Shown piece by piece: positions 37,038 to 46,757 of a stretch of 56,669 bases of DNA. Source of the DNA: an uncultured Alphaproteobacteria bacterium (GTDB lineage Bacteria; Pseudomonadota; Alphaproteobacteria; UBA7985). Position numbers and translations under genes: made by a program. The notes under the pieces were generated by a model, which did no database searches, was not told the DNA's origin, and worked only from the letters and a program-made list of their open reading frames with translations. The stretch covers positions 1-56,669 of the forward strand of contig CAJQLX010000043.1 in NCBI GenBank assembly GCA_905479265.1, given 5' to 3'. The number at the start of each line of letters is the position of its first letter. Within the stretch, counting starts at the first letter, position 1.

Positions 37038-39623
37038 ATGCGCGAAACTGCAAACTGGATACTCGCAGAGCGGTTGTCCCAATCTGAGACGCAAGGTGTT
37101 TCCGAGGAAACAACCAGAAATCGCCTTTTGGCGGGTAAAAGGCAGCAGCAGCGAGATTATATCGCTCAGGACGGCACCAAAGAGCGTTCGGTCGAGGAGC
37201 TGGGGGCGCAGTGGACGCACCATGCGGATACCAGCTTGGATCAGGCTTTGGCCGCCAGTTGGCGTGAAACCAAGCAAGCAGCCCGCTTTGTTCCTGCTGA
37301 CTTGGACGACACAGCGTCCGTGCCGGGTTTGTTTGTGTTGGGCTTGGGTAAGCTCGGCGGGGGTGATTTGAACTTTTCCAGCGACGTTGACCTTGTCGCC
37401 TACTACGACGCGGGGCTTGTGCCCGTGCCGGAGTTTGTGGGCCGCGCTGACATTACCGCCCGCGTGCTGCGCACCTTTACCCAGATGATCGATGGCCACA
37501 AAGCCGGGGCATTTGTCTGGCGTACGGATTGGCGCTTGCGGCCCGATCCGTCGGTGACAGATTTGTCGATGTCCACCGAGGCGGGCGAGGATTACCATTT
37601 TTACCGCGCTGCGCCGTGGCGCCGGCTCGCGATGATTAAGGCGCGTGTGGTTGCCGGCGACATGCAGGCCGGACAGCGCTTTCTGCGCAGTTTGCACCCC
37701 TATCTGTGGCGGCGGCATTTGGATTTCTCGATGATTCAGGAAATCGCGCATCTGAAATCGCGGATCCGGCGGGAGCACCCTGACCTGGCGCAAGAGCGAA
37801 AGAACGAGACCCCTTTGGAGCAAACGGCGGGGTTCCATCTGAAACTCGGCAGCGGCGGCATTCGCGATATTGAGTTTTTCGTCAACGCGCAGCAGTTGCT
37901 GTGGGGCGGTCGCCATCCGCACCTGCAAACCCCGTCAACCATGACAGCGCTGAGAGGCTTGGCCCAAGAAGGCATCGTCGAGCCTGATACAGCGGCAGAA
38001 ATGGAACGGTGTTACTGGTTGCTGCGCGGGCTTGAAAACCGGGTGCAGTATTGGTCTGACGGACATACGCACTTTGTCCCGGACGACTCAGAACAGCAAG
38101 AATGGCTGGCCGCGCGAAGCGGGTTTGGTTCGTGGGCTGAGCTGGGGCGGGAAATCGCGGGCGTTCGGCAGTTCGTCGATCAAACCGTTGCGCCCTTGTT
38201 TGCCGATGTCGAGCGGCCTGCGCGTGCGACGGTACCAGACAGCGTGGATGCTGAAGACGATGAATTCGTCAAAGATCGCTTGCAAACATGGGAACTGGAA
38301 GCGGGTTCGGGTCAAGCGCCGGGATGGATTTGGCAGCATGCGAGCCAGACCTCCGACCCGTTGACCAGTATGAAAGCAGCCGACGGCCTGTTCCGGCGAT
38401 TGGGCAATCGGGGCCAGTATCTGAAGTTACTGAGCAACGATCCCAAGCTGTTTGAAGCCGTTGTCCCCCCCTTGTTCCAAGCCCCGGCGATGGCGTCCTT
38501 GCTCGAACAATCCGCCCACGTTGTTGACGGCCTGCTAGGACGGGCGAGCGCTTTGCCCCTTGGCCCGGAATTGGACCAAGGCCGCGCGATGATTGCCGCG
38601 GCCGGTAGCTATGAGGGCAAACTAGAGGCTGCGCGCGCATGGGTGAATGAGCAGCTCTATTTGACCTATTTGTCCGTTTTTAGCGGCAGCGCGACCATCC
38701 AAAGTGCTGAGTTGCACCTGACTCAACTGGCCGAAGCCGCTTTGACGCTGGTTGCGGAGATGGTGATGGAAGATTTGGGGTTGGAAACCTTTCCGCTGTG
38801 TATTTTGGGCATGGGAAAAATGGGGATGCGGGCCATGGCGCCGCATTCTGATCTGGATCTGATTTTTGTGGTGGAAGAAGGTTGGGAGCTTGAAGAAGCG
38901 AACATCGTCGCAGCGCGCTTCAACACAGCCTTTAACGCCCAAATGCGCGAAGGGCGGGTGTGGGAAGTGGATACCCGCTTGCGGCCCTCTGGCCGCTCTG
39001 GACCGCCGACAATCAGCCTTGCTTCGTTCGAAACCCACCATCTGGAACGCGCGAAGACATGGGAGCATATCGCTCAAGTCCCAATGCGGCCTTTGTCCGG
39101 TTCTGACGCCCTGCGCCAGCGTGTTACGGCGGTTAAGCAGCGTGTGCTTCGGCGGCCTCGCGACCTGCAGCAACTGACCGCTGACGCGTATCGCATGTTG
39201 CTGCGACTGCGGGATCAGCGGATCTTTGACCGCCCCGATGACCCCGGTGAAGTCAAGCTGCGGCCCGGCGGCCTGATGGAGCTGGAATACTTGCTGGCCG
39301 TGGAAACGCTGCGCGGCGGTGCGGCGCGTCCGGAAGCGGCTGGGGTGGATCACGACGACCTTGCTGGGCTGTGGGGCAAGGTGCATCCGGCATTGGCAAC
39401 GGCAGACACGGACTTGCGCCGATTGCGGGATTGGTTCTTTGCGGGGCGGCTGTTTGGACCAAAGTGGATGCAGCGCCTTGGCGTCGAGGTTGATGAGATT
39501 GAGTCCGTCGCGCACCGAGTATCAAACGCCGTCAACCAGCATCTGGACAGCCAAGCCCAAGCGCTGGATCTCGAATGGGTCGAATATCAGGAGCAGGCGG
39601 TCCGCTGGACGGGCGAGGGTTAG
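37038..39623 (+). CDS. glnE: Glutamine synthetase adenylyltransferase / deadenylyltransferase
   Basis: 861 residues. It adds AMP to, and removes it from, glutamine synthetase in response to PII and glutamine. Two nucleotidyltransferase domains are visible: the first with LGLGKLGGGDLNFSSDVDLV (101-120, Asp116/Asp118), the second with GMGKMGMRAMAPHSDLDL near residues 590-606. The first motif is about 55-60 residues closer to the N-terminus than in E. coli, so the protein is somewhat short. The ATG at 37038 follows AAGGAG. The stop overlaps the convergent von Willebrand A gene by TTAG. Confidence 0.95.
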   Translation: MRETANWILAERLSQSETQGVSEETTRNRLLAGKRQQQRDYIAQDGTKERSVEELGAQWTHHADTSLDQALAASWRETKQAARFVPADLDDTASVPGLFVLGLGKLGGGDLNFSSDVDLVAYYDAGLVPVPEFVGRADITARVLRTFTQMIDGHKAGAFVWRTDWRLRPDPSVTDLSMSTEAGEDYHFYRAAPWRRLAMIKARVVAGDMQAGQRFLRSLHPYLWRRHLDFSMIQEIAHLKSRIRREHPDLAQERKNETPLEQTAGFHLKLGSGGIRDIEFFVNAQQLLWGGRHPHLQTPSTMTALRGLAQEGIVEPDTAAEMERCYWLLRGLENRVQYWSDGHTHFVPDDSEQQEWLAARSGFGSWAELGREIAGVRQFVDQTVAPLFADVERPARATVPDSVDAEDDEFVKDRLQTWELEAGSGQAPGWIWQHASQTSDPLTSMKAADGLFRRLGNRGQYLKLLSNDPKLFEAVVPPLFQAPAMASLLEQSAHVVDGLLGRASALPLGPELDQGRAMIAAAGSYEGKLEAARAWVNEQLYLTYLSVFSGSATIQSAELHLTQLAEAALTLVAEMVMEDLGLETFPLCILGMGKMGMRAMAPHSDLDLIFVVEEGWELEEANIVAARFNTAFNAQMREGRVWEVDTRLRPSGRSGPPTISLASFETHHLERAKTWEHIAQVPMRPLSGSDALRQRVTAVKQRVLRRPRDLQQLTADAYRMLLRLRDQRIFDRPDDPGEVKLRPGGLMELEYLLAVETLRGGAARPEAAGVDHDDLAGLWGKVHPALATADTDLRRLRDWFFAGRLFGPKWMQRLGVEVDEIESVAHRVSNAVNQHLDSQAQALDLEWVEYQEQAVRWTGEG

Positions 39624-41014
39624 CGGACCAGAATCCCGGCTTTCGTGGTTTGGCCCGGTTCGATGATCAGAGGGCCAACCGTTGAGCGGCGGTCTTTCAT
39701 CCGGCCCTGAACAATATAGGTGCCCGGTGGCAGCAACAGGGTTTGCGACCACGGACCCCGAACGCGCAGGTCGAGGCTGGGGTTTTCCGGTCCTCGTTCG
39801 AAGCGGAAGGCATAGACGTCCATGACCTCATCATTGGCAACGGTGATGTCCAAAGCCCCAAGATTCAGGGTGATGACATGCTGTTTGGGCAGGGTATCAG
39901 TGACGGAAAAACCGAAGTTATAGCGGACGTTTTCGGCGCTCAGCACCACGGAATAATCGCCAATAGGCAGTTCAAAGACCGGTTGCTGTGCTGTGCTGAT
40001 CACCACCTGCCGACCCCGAGACTGCCCACGGCGTTCGTAAACCGTCCATGTGGGTTGGTCGAAGGTAAATGTGGGCTCCAACCCCTCTGCCAAGCTAATG
40101 GCAAAGCTGGTGCGTGCGCCACCAAAGGCAAAAACGGTCGTATTGGGGTTCGTGCCAAGCCCGCTGGGCTGCTCATTTATGGACTGGGCGATCGTCTCAC
40201 GGACGCGTTCTGTCAGAATGCGAGCGGGGTCTGTCATACTGACGTCATCGCCTGGTGGGACCGCGGCTTGTATCGCGCGGGAGGGCGGGTTGACCGGTTC
40301 GCGGGGGCGTTCACGCTCATTAAGAAACTTGCGCAGGCGACGGGAGGGCTGCGCTGCGGGGCGTCTGGATGATGCCGCCGCAACATCCTGCGCAACCAGT
40401 GTCGCAACCTCGCTCATTGAGCGCACCAGTTCCTGTTGCGTGTCAGCCGCAAAGAAAGTGCCGCCGGTTTGGTCGCTCAAGCACGTCAGGCTGTCGCGTG
40501 CGGTTGGCTCAACCTTGAAGCCAACCACATGCACGCGGAAATCTGTGCGGTAGGACTTGAGCGTAGAGGCCACTTCACAGGGGTCACGCTGACAGGTTTC
40601 AGCCCCGTCGGTTAGCAGGATCAGGGTTGGATTCTGCACATTTTCCATCATCAGCGCCCGACTGGCCGTCAGCAGGGAGTCCGTAAGGGGCGTTCGGCCT
40701 TGGGGTGTTACTTGCTGAACGGCGCGGCGGATTTGCCCAAAGGTTGCGCCGGGCTCAGCGAGTATTTCGATATCCTGACAGGAACGCGCATCGCGGTGGC
40801 CATAGGCCAGCAGGCCGAGGGGCTCGACTGGATTCCAGTCGTCGAGCAGGGTATTTACAGCGTCCTTGGCAATATCGATCTTAGCCACACGATCAATTTC
40901 GCCCCACATGGAGTTCGAGCCGTCAAAGACCAGCATGGTCTCGGCCTGAACCGTTGCGCTGCAAAACAAAGCGCAAAAAAGGGCGGCGAAGCGCTGCAAT
41001 TCGTGTGTTCCCAT
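39620..41014 (-). CDS. Secreted von Willebrand factor A domain protein
   Basis: 464 residues. A signal peptide is seen (FAALFCALFCSATVQA). The vWA domain starts at about residue 26 with the MIDAS motif DGSNSMW (Asp31, Ser33, Ser35) and includes LILLTDGAETC. The middle is a Pro/Arg-rich linker and the C-terminal part looks beta-rich. Such proteins bind divalent metal and partner proteins in the periplasm. The annotated ATG abuts AAGGA with no spacing, so a TTG six codons later is an alternative start. Function not known. Confidence 0.82.
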   Translation of the reverse strand: MGTHELQRFAALFCALFCSATVQAETMLVFDGSNSMWGEIDRVAKIDIAKDAVNTLLDDWNPVEPLGLLAYGHRDARSCQDIEILAEPGATFGQIRRAVQQVTPQGRTPLTDSLLTASRALMMENVQNPTLILLTDGAETCQRDPCEVASTLKSYRTDFRVHVVGFKVEPTARDSLTCLSDQTGGTFFAADTQQELVRSMSEVATLVAQDVAAASSRRPAAQPSRRLRKFLNERERPREPVNPPSRAIQAAVPPGDDVSMTDPARILTERVRETIAQSINEQPSGLGTNPNTTVFAFGGARTSFAISLAEGLEPTFTFDQPTWTVYERRGQSRGRQVVISTAQQPVFELPIGDYSVVLSAENVRYNFGFSVTDTLPKQHVITLNLGALDITVANDEVMDVYAFRFERGPENPSLDLRVRGPWSQTLLLPPGTYIVQGRMKDRRSTVGPLIIEPGQTTKAGILVR

Positions 41015-41108
41015 TCCTTCGACGACGCTTTTGCGAGAAAAAGGTTCTTATGTTTGAACCCTTAGTCGTCGTGCTATCAATTGGGAAAGCAAATTCTATG
41101 CAACACTC

Positions 41109-41127
41109 AACAGTTTTAAGAACTGTT
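41109..41127. promoter_or_regulatory. Inverted repeat upstream of the vWA gene
   Basis: AACAGTT-TTAAG-AACTGTT is a perfect 7-base-arm inverted repeat in the 190-base gap between the vWA gene start and the ald end. It may be an operator for the vWA gene; a terminator role is not supported by a T run on the minus strand. Confidence 0.3.
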
Positions 41128-41157
41128 CAGATTTTCTTATCGTAACGATGGGAGGAG

Positions 41158-41187
41158 GGCGAGGGCGGCACAGCACCGGCCCTCGCC
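41158..41187 (-). terminator. Hairpin downstream of ald
   Basis: GGCGAGGGC/GCCCTCGCC is a perfect 9-bp stem with a 12-base loop, 17 bases after the ald stop. No T tract follows on the minus strand, so it is a possible but not clear terminator. Confidence 0.4.
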
Positions 41188-41204
41188 ATCAATGGCCGGG
41201 GAGG

Positions 41205-42320
41205 TTAGGCCAGAGCCGTACTTAGTGGCGTGAAATCAAGCCCTTGGGCCTGTGCAACGGGCTCGTTGGTGATCTTGCCGTCCCAAACGTTCAGACCGTT
41301 CGCAAGGTGCGCGTCGTCGCGAAGGGCTTGTTTCCAGCCTTTGTCAGCGAGCGCTAAACCGAATGGCAAAGTCGCATTGTTTAGCGCATAAGCCGACGTG
41401 CGCGCGTAAGCGCCGGGCATGTTGGCGACGCAGTAGTGAACGACGCCGTTGACGTCGTAGACCGGATCGTCGTGCGTCGTCGCCTTGGAGGTCTCGAAAC
41501 AGCCGCCTTGGTCGATCGCCACGTCAACAACAACGCTGCCGGGCTTCATGCTGTTGATCATATCCCGCGTCACCAGCTTTGGTGCATTTGCGCCGGGGAT
41601 GAGAACGGCGCCAATGACCAAATCGGCTTGTTCAACCGCAGACGCTACTGCTGCGGTGGTAGAGTAGATCGCGCGAGCCTGGGCACCAAAGTGGTGATTG
41701 ATCCGCTCAAGCGTCAGCAGGTTACGGTCGAGGATGGTCACGTTCGCCTGTAAGCCAACGGCCATTTCTGCAGCGTTAAAACCCACAACACCGCCGCCAA
41801 TAACAACCACGTTAGCCGGGGCAACACCGGGTACGCCGCTGACCAGAACGCCGGCGCCATTGGTCGCCTTTTGCAAGTAATGCGCGCCCGCAAGAACCGA
41901 CATGCGGCCTGCGACTTCGGACATGGGCTTGAGCAGCGGCAGACCGCCACCGTTGGCCGTCACGGTTTCGTACGCGATGCAGGTCGCGCCAGACTTGATG
42001 AGGTCTTGGGTCTGCGGCGCATCCGGGGCCAAGTGGAGGTAGGTGTAGAGCAGGTGATGCGGCTTGAGCATGGCGCGTTCAACGGCTTGCGGCTCTTTCA
42101 CCTTCACGATCATTTCAGCGGTTTCGAAGACTTCTGCTGCGGTCGTGAGGATGGTGGCGCCTGCGGCTGTGTATTCCGCGTCCGTTGCACCAACACCCAT
42201 GCCAGCGGCTGTCTCAACAACGACTTTATGGCCGTGGGCCACGAACTCGCTGACGCTGTCCGGGGTCAGGCCAACGCGGTATTCACGGTTTTTGATTTCT
42301 TTTGGAACGCCAACGATCAT
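41205..42320 (-). CDS. ald: Alanine dehydrogenase
   Basis: 371 residues, the exact usual length. It interconverts L-alanine with pyruvate and ammonia using NAD+. The start MIVGVPKEIKNREYRVGLTP carries Arg15, and Lys75 (VKVKEP) and His96 (YLHLAPD) are the substrate residues. The nucleotide motif GGGVVG is at 175-180. The ATG at 42320 has AAGGA eight bases before; an in-frame ATG at 42329 abuts it. The upstream gap holds an ATATT-CAA-AATAT repeat (42396-42408) that could bind an Lrp-type regulator; this is only a guess. Confidence 0.97.
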   Translation of the reverse strand: MIVGVPKEIKNREYRVGLTPDSVSEFVAHGHKVVVETAAGMGVGATDAEYTAAGATILTTAAEVFETAEMIVKVKEPQAVERAMLKPHHLLYTYLHLAPDAPQTQDLIKSGATCIAYETVTANGGGLPLLKPMSEVAGRMSVLAGAHYLQKATNGAGVLVSGVPGVAPANVVVIGGGVVGFNAAEMAVGLQANVTILDRNLLTLERINHHFGAQARAIYSTTAAVASAVEQADLVIGAVLIPGANAPKLVTRDMINSMKPGSVVVDVAIDQGGCFETSKATTHDDPVYDVNGVVHYCVANMPGAYARTSAYALNNATLPFGLALADKGWKQALRDDAHLANGLNVWDGKITNEPVAQAQGLDFTPLSTALA

Positions 42321-42477
42321 GGGTCTCATCCTTTTTGTAACGTGAAAGAATGATAGCGGGTCTTCGCAGGCAAAACTTACGAAGTTTTATGGGAAATATT
42401 CAAAATATCGGGATGGAATTTCAATTACAGTCCGAATTGGGGGACTATTATCCTCAGAAACGGCCTGTGGACTGTTT

Positions 42478-43701
42478 TTATCCCGTGATCTGCCGTCTGG
42501 TATGGATCCAAAGCGCAGCACTGCCGCATGCGCCGATGAGGCCGAATAGGCTCAAGGTCCAGGGTAAGCCGATTATCGAAGCGATAATCCCGCTTGCGAC
42601 ACCGCCAAACCCCATGCCGCCAAAGGCGACCGCGCCCCAAAGGGCCATGATGCGTGTTTGGAACGCCTTTGGTGCTGTTTGCAGGATGGTTGACTGACTG
42701 CCAACGAGCGTCAGACTGCCCGCTGCGCCAGAAATCAGCGAAAGCGGCAACAGCACCCAGACAGAGTGAGCGAAAGCCATGCCGCAGACGGCGAGGCCGC
42801 CGATGATGCCGCCGCCGAACAAGTACCCCAGCATTTGCTGTGTGTTGCTGCGTCGGGTGGCAAGCCACAAGCCCATCAAAATCGCGCCGGCGCCTGCGGC
42901 GGATGTCAGGTAACCCAGCGTTTGAGCGCTGCCGTTGGTAATCAGTGCTCCGTTGATCGCAGGCATCAACTCAACCACCGAGCGGCCAAAGAAGCCGGAG
43001 AACATGGTTGCGGCCATGGCGAGCGCCACAATTGGGATGGCGCGGGCTTGCCGGATGCCACCGAGTAAACGATCGAGAAACGAACCGCGCGGACGGTCCT
43101 TTTTAACGTGTTGCGTGCGCAGAAACAGCACGGCGAAAAAGAAGAAGGCATACAGCAGAAAGCCGGCGAAGAACGCCAGCACTACGCCGCCAAACGCAAT
43201 CGCCCAAGCCGCCAGAGCTGGCCCAATGATGCGCGCGGTGTTGAACAGCGTCGAATTGATCGCGACGGCAGAGCCCAGAGCGTGATCTGACACCAACAAG
43301 GTTGGCAACACCAAGCGCGCCGGTTGCCAGATGGCGATGACCATACCCGTTGCGCCCGAGGCGATCAGGTACGGAACGGCCGATTCTGTGCCGACGTAGG
43401 CAATGATCGCGAGCGCCAAATAGACGCCAAGATTGAGGAATTGGACCCAGACGATGACGCGCTTTGGATCCAGATTCTCGATCCAAACACCAAAGAACGG
43501 CCCGAGTATTCCGGGCATGGCAAGGATCAGGAACGCCGTTAAGCCCGTCAGCGCAGGCGACTGCGTGAGTTCCCACACCACATAGCCGAGCGTGAGGCGT
43601 GTCATCCACAGTCCAACGGCCCCAATGACAAAGCCAATGGTCCAGTGAACGTACAACGGATGCCGGAGGGCGTTGGATGATGTTGGGTCAAAACGAACCA
43701 T
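42478..43701 (-). CDS. MFS transporter, EntS-like
   Basis: 407 residues with about twelve helices. The pattern (LRHPLYVHWTIGFVIGAVGLWMTRLTLGYVVWELT, large central loop with RPRGSFLDRLLGGIRQAR) fits the MFS_3/enterobactin-exporter group. The ATG at 43701 (MVRFDPTSSN) has AGGG upstream. It lies upstream of ald on the same strand with a 157-base gap. Substrate unknown. Confidence 0.87.
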   Translation of the reverse strand: MVRFDPTSSNALRHPLYVHWTIGFVIGAVGLWMTRLTLGYVVWELTQSPALTGLTAFLILAMPGILGPFFGVWIENLDPKRVIVWVQFLNLGVYLALAIIAYVGTESAVPYLIASGATGMVIAIWQPARLVLPTLLVSDHALGSAVAINSTLFNTARIIGPALAAWAIAFGGVVLAFFAGFLLYAFFFFAVLFLRTQHVKKDRPRGSFLDRLLGGIRQARAIPIVALAMAATMFSGFFGRSVVELMPAINGALITNGSAQTLGYLTSAAGAGAILMGLWLATRRSNTQQMLGYLFGGGIIGGLAVCGMAFAHSVWVLLPLSLISGAAGSLTLVGSQSTILQTAPKAFQTRIMALWGAVAFGGMGFGGVASGIIASIIGLPWTLSLFGLIGACGSAALWIHTRRQITG

Positions 43702-43799
43702 AGACCTACCCTTGCGCACTATCGGCGGAGCGCGCCATGAAAGTTTGCGCAGACCCGCCATACCTCGACAGCGCAAAGTGTCGGTGTTTGGGTGAGGTC

Positions 43800-44663
43800 A
43801 TGAATGACACGCTACCCCGTTCCGCCCTGTTCATGCCGGGCAGCAATACCCGCGCGATCGAGAAGGCCCGCACGTTGGACTGCGACGCTGTGATTCTCGA
43901 TCTAGAGGACTCCGTAGCCCCAGATGCGAAAGCGAGCGCGCGCGCTCATGTTCAGCAAGCCTTGGACGAGGGCGGCTTTGGCAGGCGGCTGGTGGCCGTT
44001 CGAACCAACGGCCTCGATACGTCCGAAATTGCCCAAGATTGGCCGATCGCGCAGCAAGCTGACGTGGTCGTGGTGCCCAAGGTATCGACACTGGACGAGC
44101 TTGCGGGCTGTCAGGCGGGCTTAGGGGAATCACAAGCGGACCTTTGGGTGATGATTGAAACCCCCCAAGCTATTCTGAACATTCGCGACCTTGCGCGCCA
44201 AGCCCACGCAATCGCCCCTTCGCTGACAGCCTTTGTGATTGGCGCCAATGATCTCGCCAAGGACAGTGGCGTTCGGCAAGTGGAAGGTCGCTGGAACATG
44301 GTGCCTTGGTTCAGCGAAGTTGTGCTTGCCGCCAGCGCAGCCGGACTGGGTGTGCTGGATAGCGTATCCAACAATTTCCGAGCGCTGGACGGGTTTTCAG
44401 CGGAATGCGCGCAAGGGGCAGATTTGGGGATGGGGGGCAAAACCCTGATCCATCCCGCGCAAATTGAGCCCTGTAATCGTGCCTTCGGCCCGACCGCCGC
44501 AGACATCGAACGGGCGCAAGCGATCATTTCCACCTTTGCGGAACCCGCCAATACCGATAAGGGTGCCATTCAAATCAATGGCGAAATGGTTGAGCGGCTG
44601 CACATTGCCGGCGCGCAAGAAATCCTTCGCCGGGCCACAGCGCTCAACCTGCTTCAGGGATAG
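43800..44663 (+). CDS. HpcH/HpaI (CitE-like) CoA-ester lyase
   Basis: 287 residues. PRSALFMPGSN, DAVILDLEDSVAP and VMIETPQAILN are typical of the CitE/malyl-CoA-lyase group (Mg2+-dependent C-C lyases acting on beta-hydroxyacyl-CoA). GGKTLIHPAQIEP is the C-terminal signature. The reaction could be cleavage of malyl- or citramalyl-CoA, releasing glyoxylate or pyruvate, but this is inferred from family. The ATG at 43800 fits family starts; an ATG at 43737 is an alternative. It is the first gene of a run including an MFS gene eight bases later. Confidence 0.88.
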   Translation: MNDTLPRSALFMPGSNTRAIEKARTLDCDAVILDLEDSVAPDAKASARAHVQQALDEGGFGRRLVAVRTNGLDTSEIAQDWPIAQQADVVVVPKVSTLDELAGCQAGLGESQADLWVMIETPQAILNIRDLARQAHAIAPSLTAFVIGANDLAKDSGVRQVEGRWNMVPWFSEVVLAASAAGLGVLDSVSNNFRALDGFSAECAQGADLGMGGKTLIHPAQIEPCNRAFGPTAADIERAQAIISTFAEPANTDKGAIQINGEMVERLHIAGAQEILRRATALNLLQG

Positions 44664-44671
44664 GTAAAGTC

Positions 44672-45919
44672 ATGTTTCGCGATATTCTTCGACTGCCCAT
44701 CGGCGTTTTAGTGCTTTCCCTGTGCATGGGGTTGGGGACCAGTGCGGCGACCGTTGCCGTGGCCGTTACGTCGCTGGCCGGTGAACAACTTGCGCCGGAC
44801 CGGTCGCTGGCGACGGTGCCCTATGGCTTGCAGTTTGTGGCGCTTATGGGATCGGCTGTACCGCTGACGATGCTCATGGCGCGCGTTGGCCGGAAGCCAG
44901 TGAACATTTTGGCCAGTTTCTTTGGCGTGGGGGCAGGGCTGGTTTCTGCTTTGGCGGTCGCGATGGAGAGCTTTGTGCTGCTGTGTGCGGGTCACATGAT
45001 GCTGGGTATTTTCCTCGCTGGGTTGGCGTCGCTCCGCTTCGCGGCGATTGACCGTTCACCCTCTGACCTGCGGGAGATGGCGGTTTCGCTGGCGCTGTTT
45101 GGTGGTGTTTTGGCTGGTTTTCTGGGGCCAACGCTGGCGCGGTCTGCGGGCGTGGTCTTCCCGTTCGAAGGCTTTATCGCGCCCTACCTGATGCTTGGGT
45201 TCGTGTGCGGTATCGTTGCGGTGATTCTGGTCTTTCTACCCTTTCCCAATGACGCAGAAACCGTTCGCGAAGCGCAGGCAGCGAAACAGCAGGCGCGGGA
45301 TGAGGGGCGGAACGTCAAAACGGAGGTGCTCTCCAACCCCCTCTATTGGTTTGCCGTCTTTGGCGGCGCTGTCGGCTATGGGGTGATGACGTTGCTCATG
45401 GTTGCCTCTTCGCTGGAAATGCGGTCGGCGGGCTATGCTTTTGAGATCAACACCTACGTGATTCAAGTCCACGTCCTGGCCATGTTCGCACCATCGCTGT
45501 TCAGTGGCGTGTTGGTGCGTTGGCTGCGTCGCGACCGCTTCATCGCGGTTGGGATGGCATTTATGGTCGGCGCGGCGATTGTTGCGATGTTGGCGCCGGC
45601 GCTGTGGGCGTTTTTGATCGCGCTAATGTTGCTGGGTTTTGGCTGGAATTTCCTCTACGTCGGCGGCGCTATTATGGTGGCATCCTTGGCGACCTCGTCG
45701 GAAAAGCTCAGGGCTCAGGGCGTGAACGACATGATTGTTTCCAGCTTTTCCGCCGTTGCGGCGCTAACCTCCGGAGCGTGTTTGGTGCTGTTTGGTTGGT
45801 TGGGGCTGCAGATTTTTGCGCTGATCGTTCTGGTGCCGCTGATCGTTTTCGGCGTGATTGTTCGCTTTGGCGGTATTCCAACACCAACCCCTGCGCCAGC
45901 ACCAGCAGCAGCCGGGTGA
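44672..45919 (+). CDS. MFS transporter
   Basis: 415 residues with about twelve helices. The N-terminal half has ARVGRKPVNI (motif A variant), the central loop is charged (ETVREAQAAKQQARDEGRNVKTE), and a Pro/Ala tail (PTPTPAPAPAAAG) ends the protein. It begins eight bases after the lyase stop and precedes the regulator by 28 bases, so the three are likely co-transcribed. It may move the substrate of the lyase or of glycolate oxidase; that is inference from context. Confidence 0.85.
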   Translation: MFRDILRLPIGVLVLSLCMGLGTSAATVAVAVTSLAGEQLAPDRSLATVPYGLQFVALMGSAVPLTMLMARVGRKPVNILASFFGVGAGLVSALAVAMESFVLLCAGHMMLGIFLAGLASLRFAAIDRSPSDLREMAVSLALFGGVLAGFLGPTLARSAGVVFPFEGFIAPYLMLGFVCGIVAVILVFLPFPNDAETVREAQAAKQQARDEGRNVKTEVLSNPLYWFAVFGGAVGYGVMTLLMVASSLEMRSAGYAFEINTYVIQVHVLAMFAPSLFSGVLVRWLRRDRFIAVGMAFMVGAAIVAMLAPALWAFLIALMLLGFGWNFLYVGGAIMVASLATSSEKLRAQGVNDMIVSSFSAVAALTSGACLVLFGWLGLQIFALIVLVPLIVFGVIVRFGGIPTPTPAPAPAAAG

Positions 45920-45947
45920 GTCCATGTGCAGCGATAAAGGTTAGAGC

Positions 45948-46730
45948 GTGACTGGAAAGAAATTTCGCAAGATCGAGCACACCCGTGTGGCGCAGGCTGT
46001 CGTGGATCAGTTTGAGCAAATGATCCTGCACGGCACGTTGCGGGATGGTGAAAAGTTGCCCAGTGAGCGGGAATTGTCCGAGCAGCTCGAAGTCTCCCGC
46101 CAAACGCTGCGCGAGGCGTTCAAGACGCTGGAAATGCACGGCTTGATCGAAGCCAAACAGGGCGGGGGAACCTATGTTGCTGACATTGTTGGCTCCGCTG
46201 TATCAAAGCCGCTCATCGGTCTGTTTGCCCGGCATGAAGAAGCATACATCGATTACATGGAATTTCGCGTGCTGCTGGAATCCAAGGCTGCAGGTTTGGC
46301 CGCAGAGCGAGCAACGGAGTACGATCGGCAGATCATTCGATCCAAGTTCGACGCCATGGCAGCCAGCCATGACGAAGATGACCCAAACGTCGAAGCTGAA
46401 CTGGACGCCGATTTCCATCACTCGATCGCCGAAGCCACCCACAACCCCATGATGATCTTTTCCTTGCGCTCTATTTTCGAGCTGATCCGGCAGGGCGTTT
46501 TCTATAATCGCTACGTGGTCTATCTGGAATCAGGCGGCAAAGATCGGCTGTTGGAACAGCATCGCACCATCTGTGACGCCATTGTCGCCGGAGACGTCAG
46601 CGCAGCAGAGAAAGCGATGAGCGATCATCTTAAATTTATCATCGACTTTTTCAGTGATGCCATGCGCCTTCGCCAACGCTTTGAAACAGCACGATTAAGA
46701 GCCGAAAATTACGGCTTTGATGCTGGCTGA
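45948..46730 (+). CDS. GntR-family (FadR/FCD subgroup) transcriptional regulator
   Basis: 260 residues. A winged helix-turn-helix is at about 14-80 (KLPSERELSEQLEVSRQTLREAFKTLE is interrupted here for brevity: SERELSEQLEVSRQTLREA). The C-terminal FCD domain shows DADFHHSIAEATHN, EQHRTICDAI and SDHLKFI, giving the usual His/Asp metal-site pattern. The start is GTG at 45948 with AAAGG upstream. It sits directly before glcDEF and resembles GlcC/LldR/PdhR regulators, which respond to glycolate, lactate or pyruvate. An inverted repeat in the following gap is the likely operator. Confidence 0.9.
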   Translation: MTGKKFRKIEHTRVAQAVVDQFEQMILHGTLRDGEKLPSERELSEQLEVSRQTLREAFKTLEMHGLIEAKQGGGTYVADIVGSAVSKPLIGLFARHEEAYIDYMEFRVLLESKAAGLAAERATEYDRQIIRSKFDAMAASHDEDDPNVEAELDADFHHSIAEATHNPMMIFSLRSIFELIRQGVFYNRYVVYLESGGKDRLLEQHRTICDAIVAGDVSAAEKAMSDHLKFIIDFFSDAMRLRQRFETARLRAENYGFDAG

Positions 46731-46738
46731 GTGCAAAG

Positions 46739-46757
46739 TGGTCTTGTTTACAGACCA
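46739..46757. promoter_or_regulatory. GntR/FadR-type operator candidate upstream of glcD
   Basis: TGGTCT-TGTTTAC-AGACCA is a perfect inverted repeat with 6-base arms, nine bases after the regulator stop. TGGT/ACCA half-sites are common for FadR-subfamily regulators such as PdhR and LldR. Confidence 0.55.
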
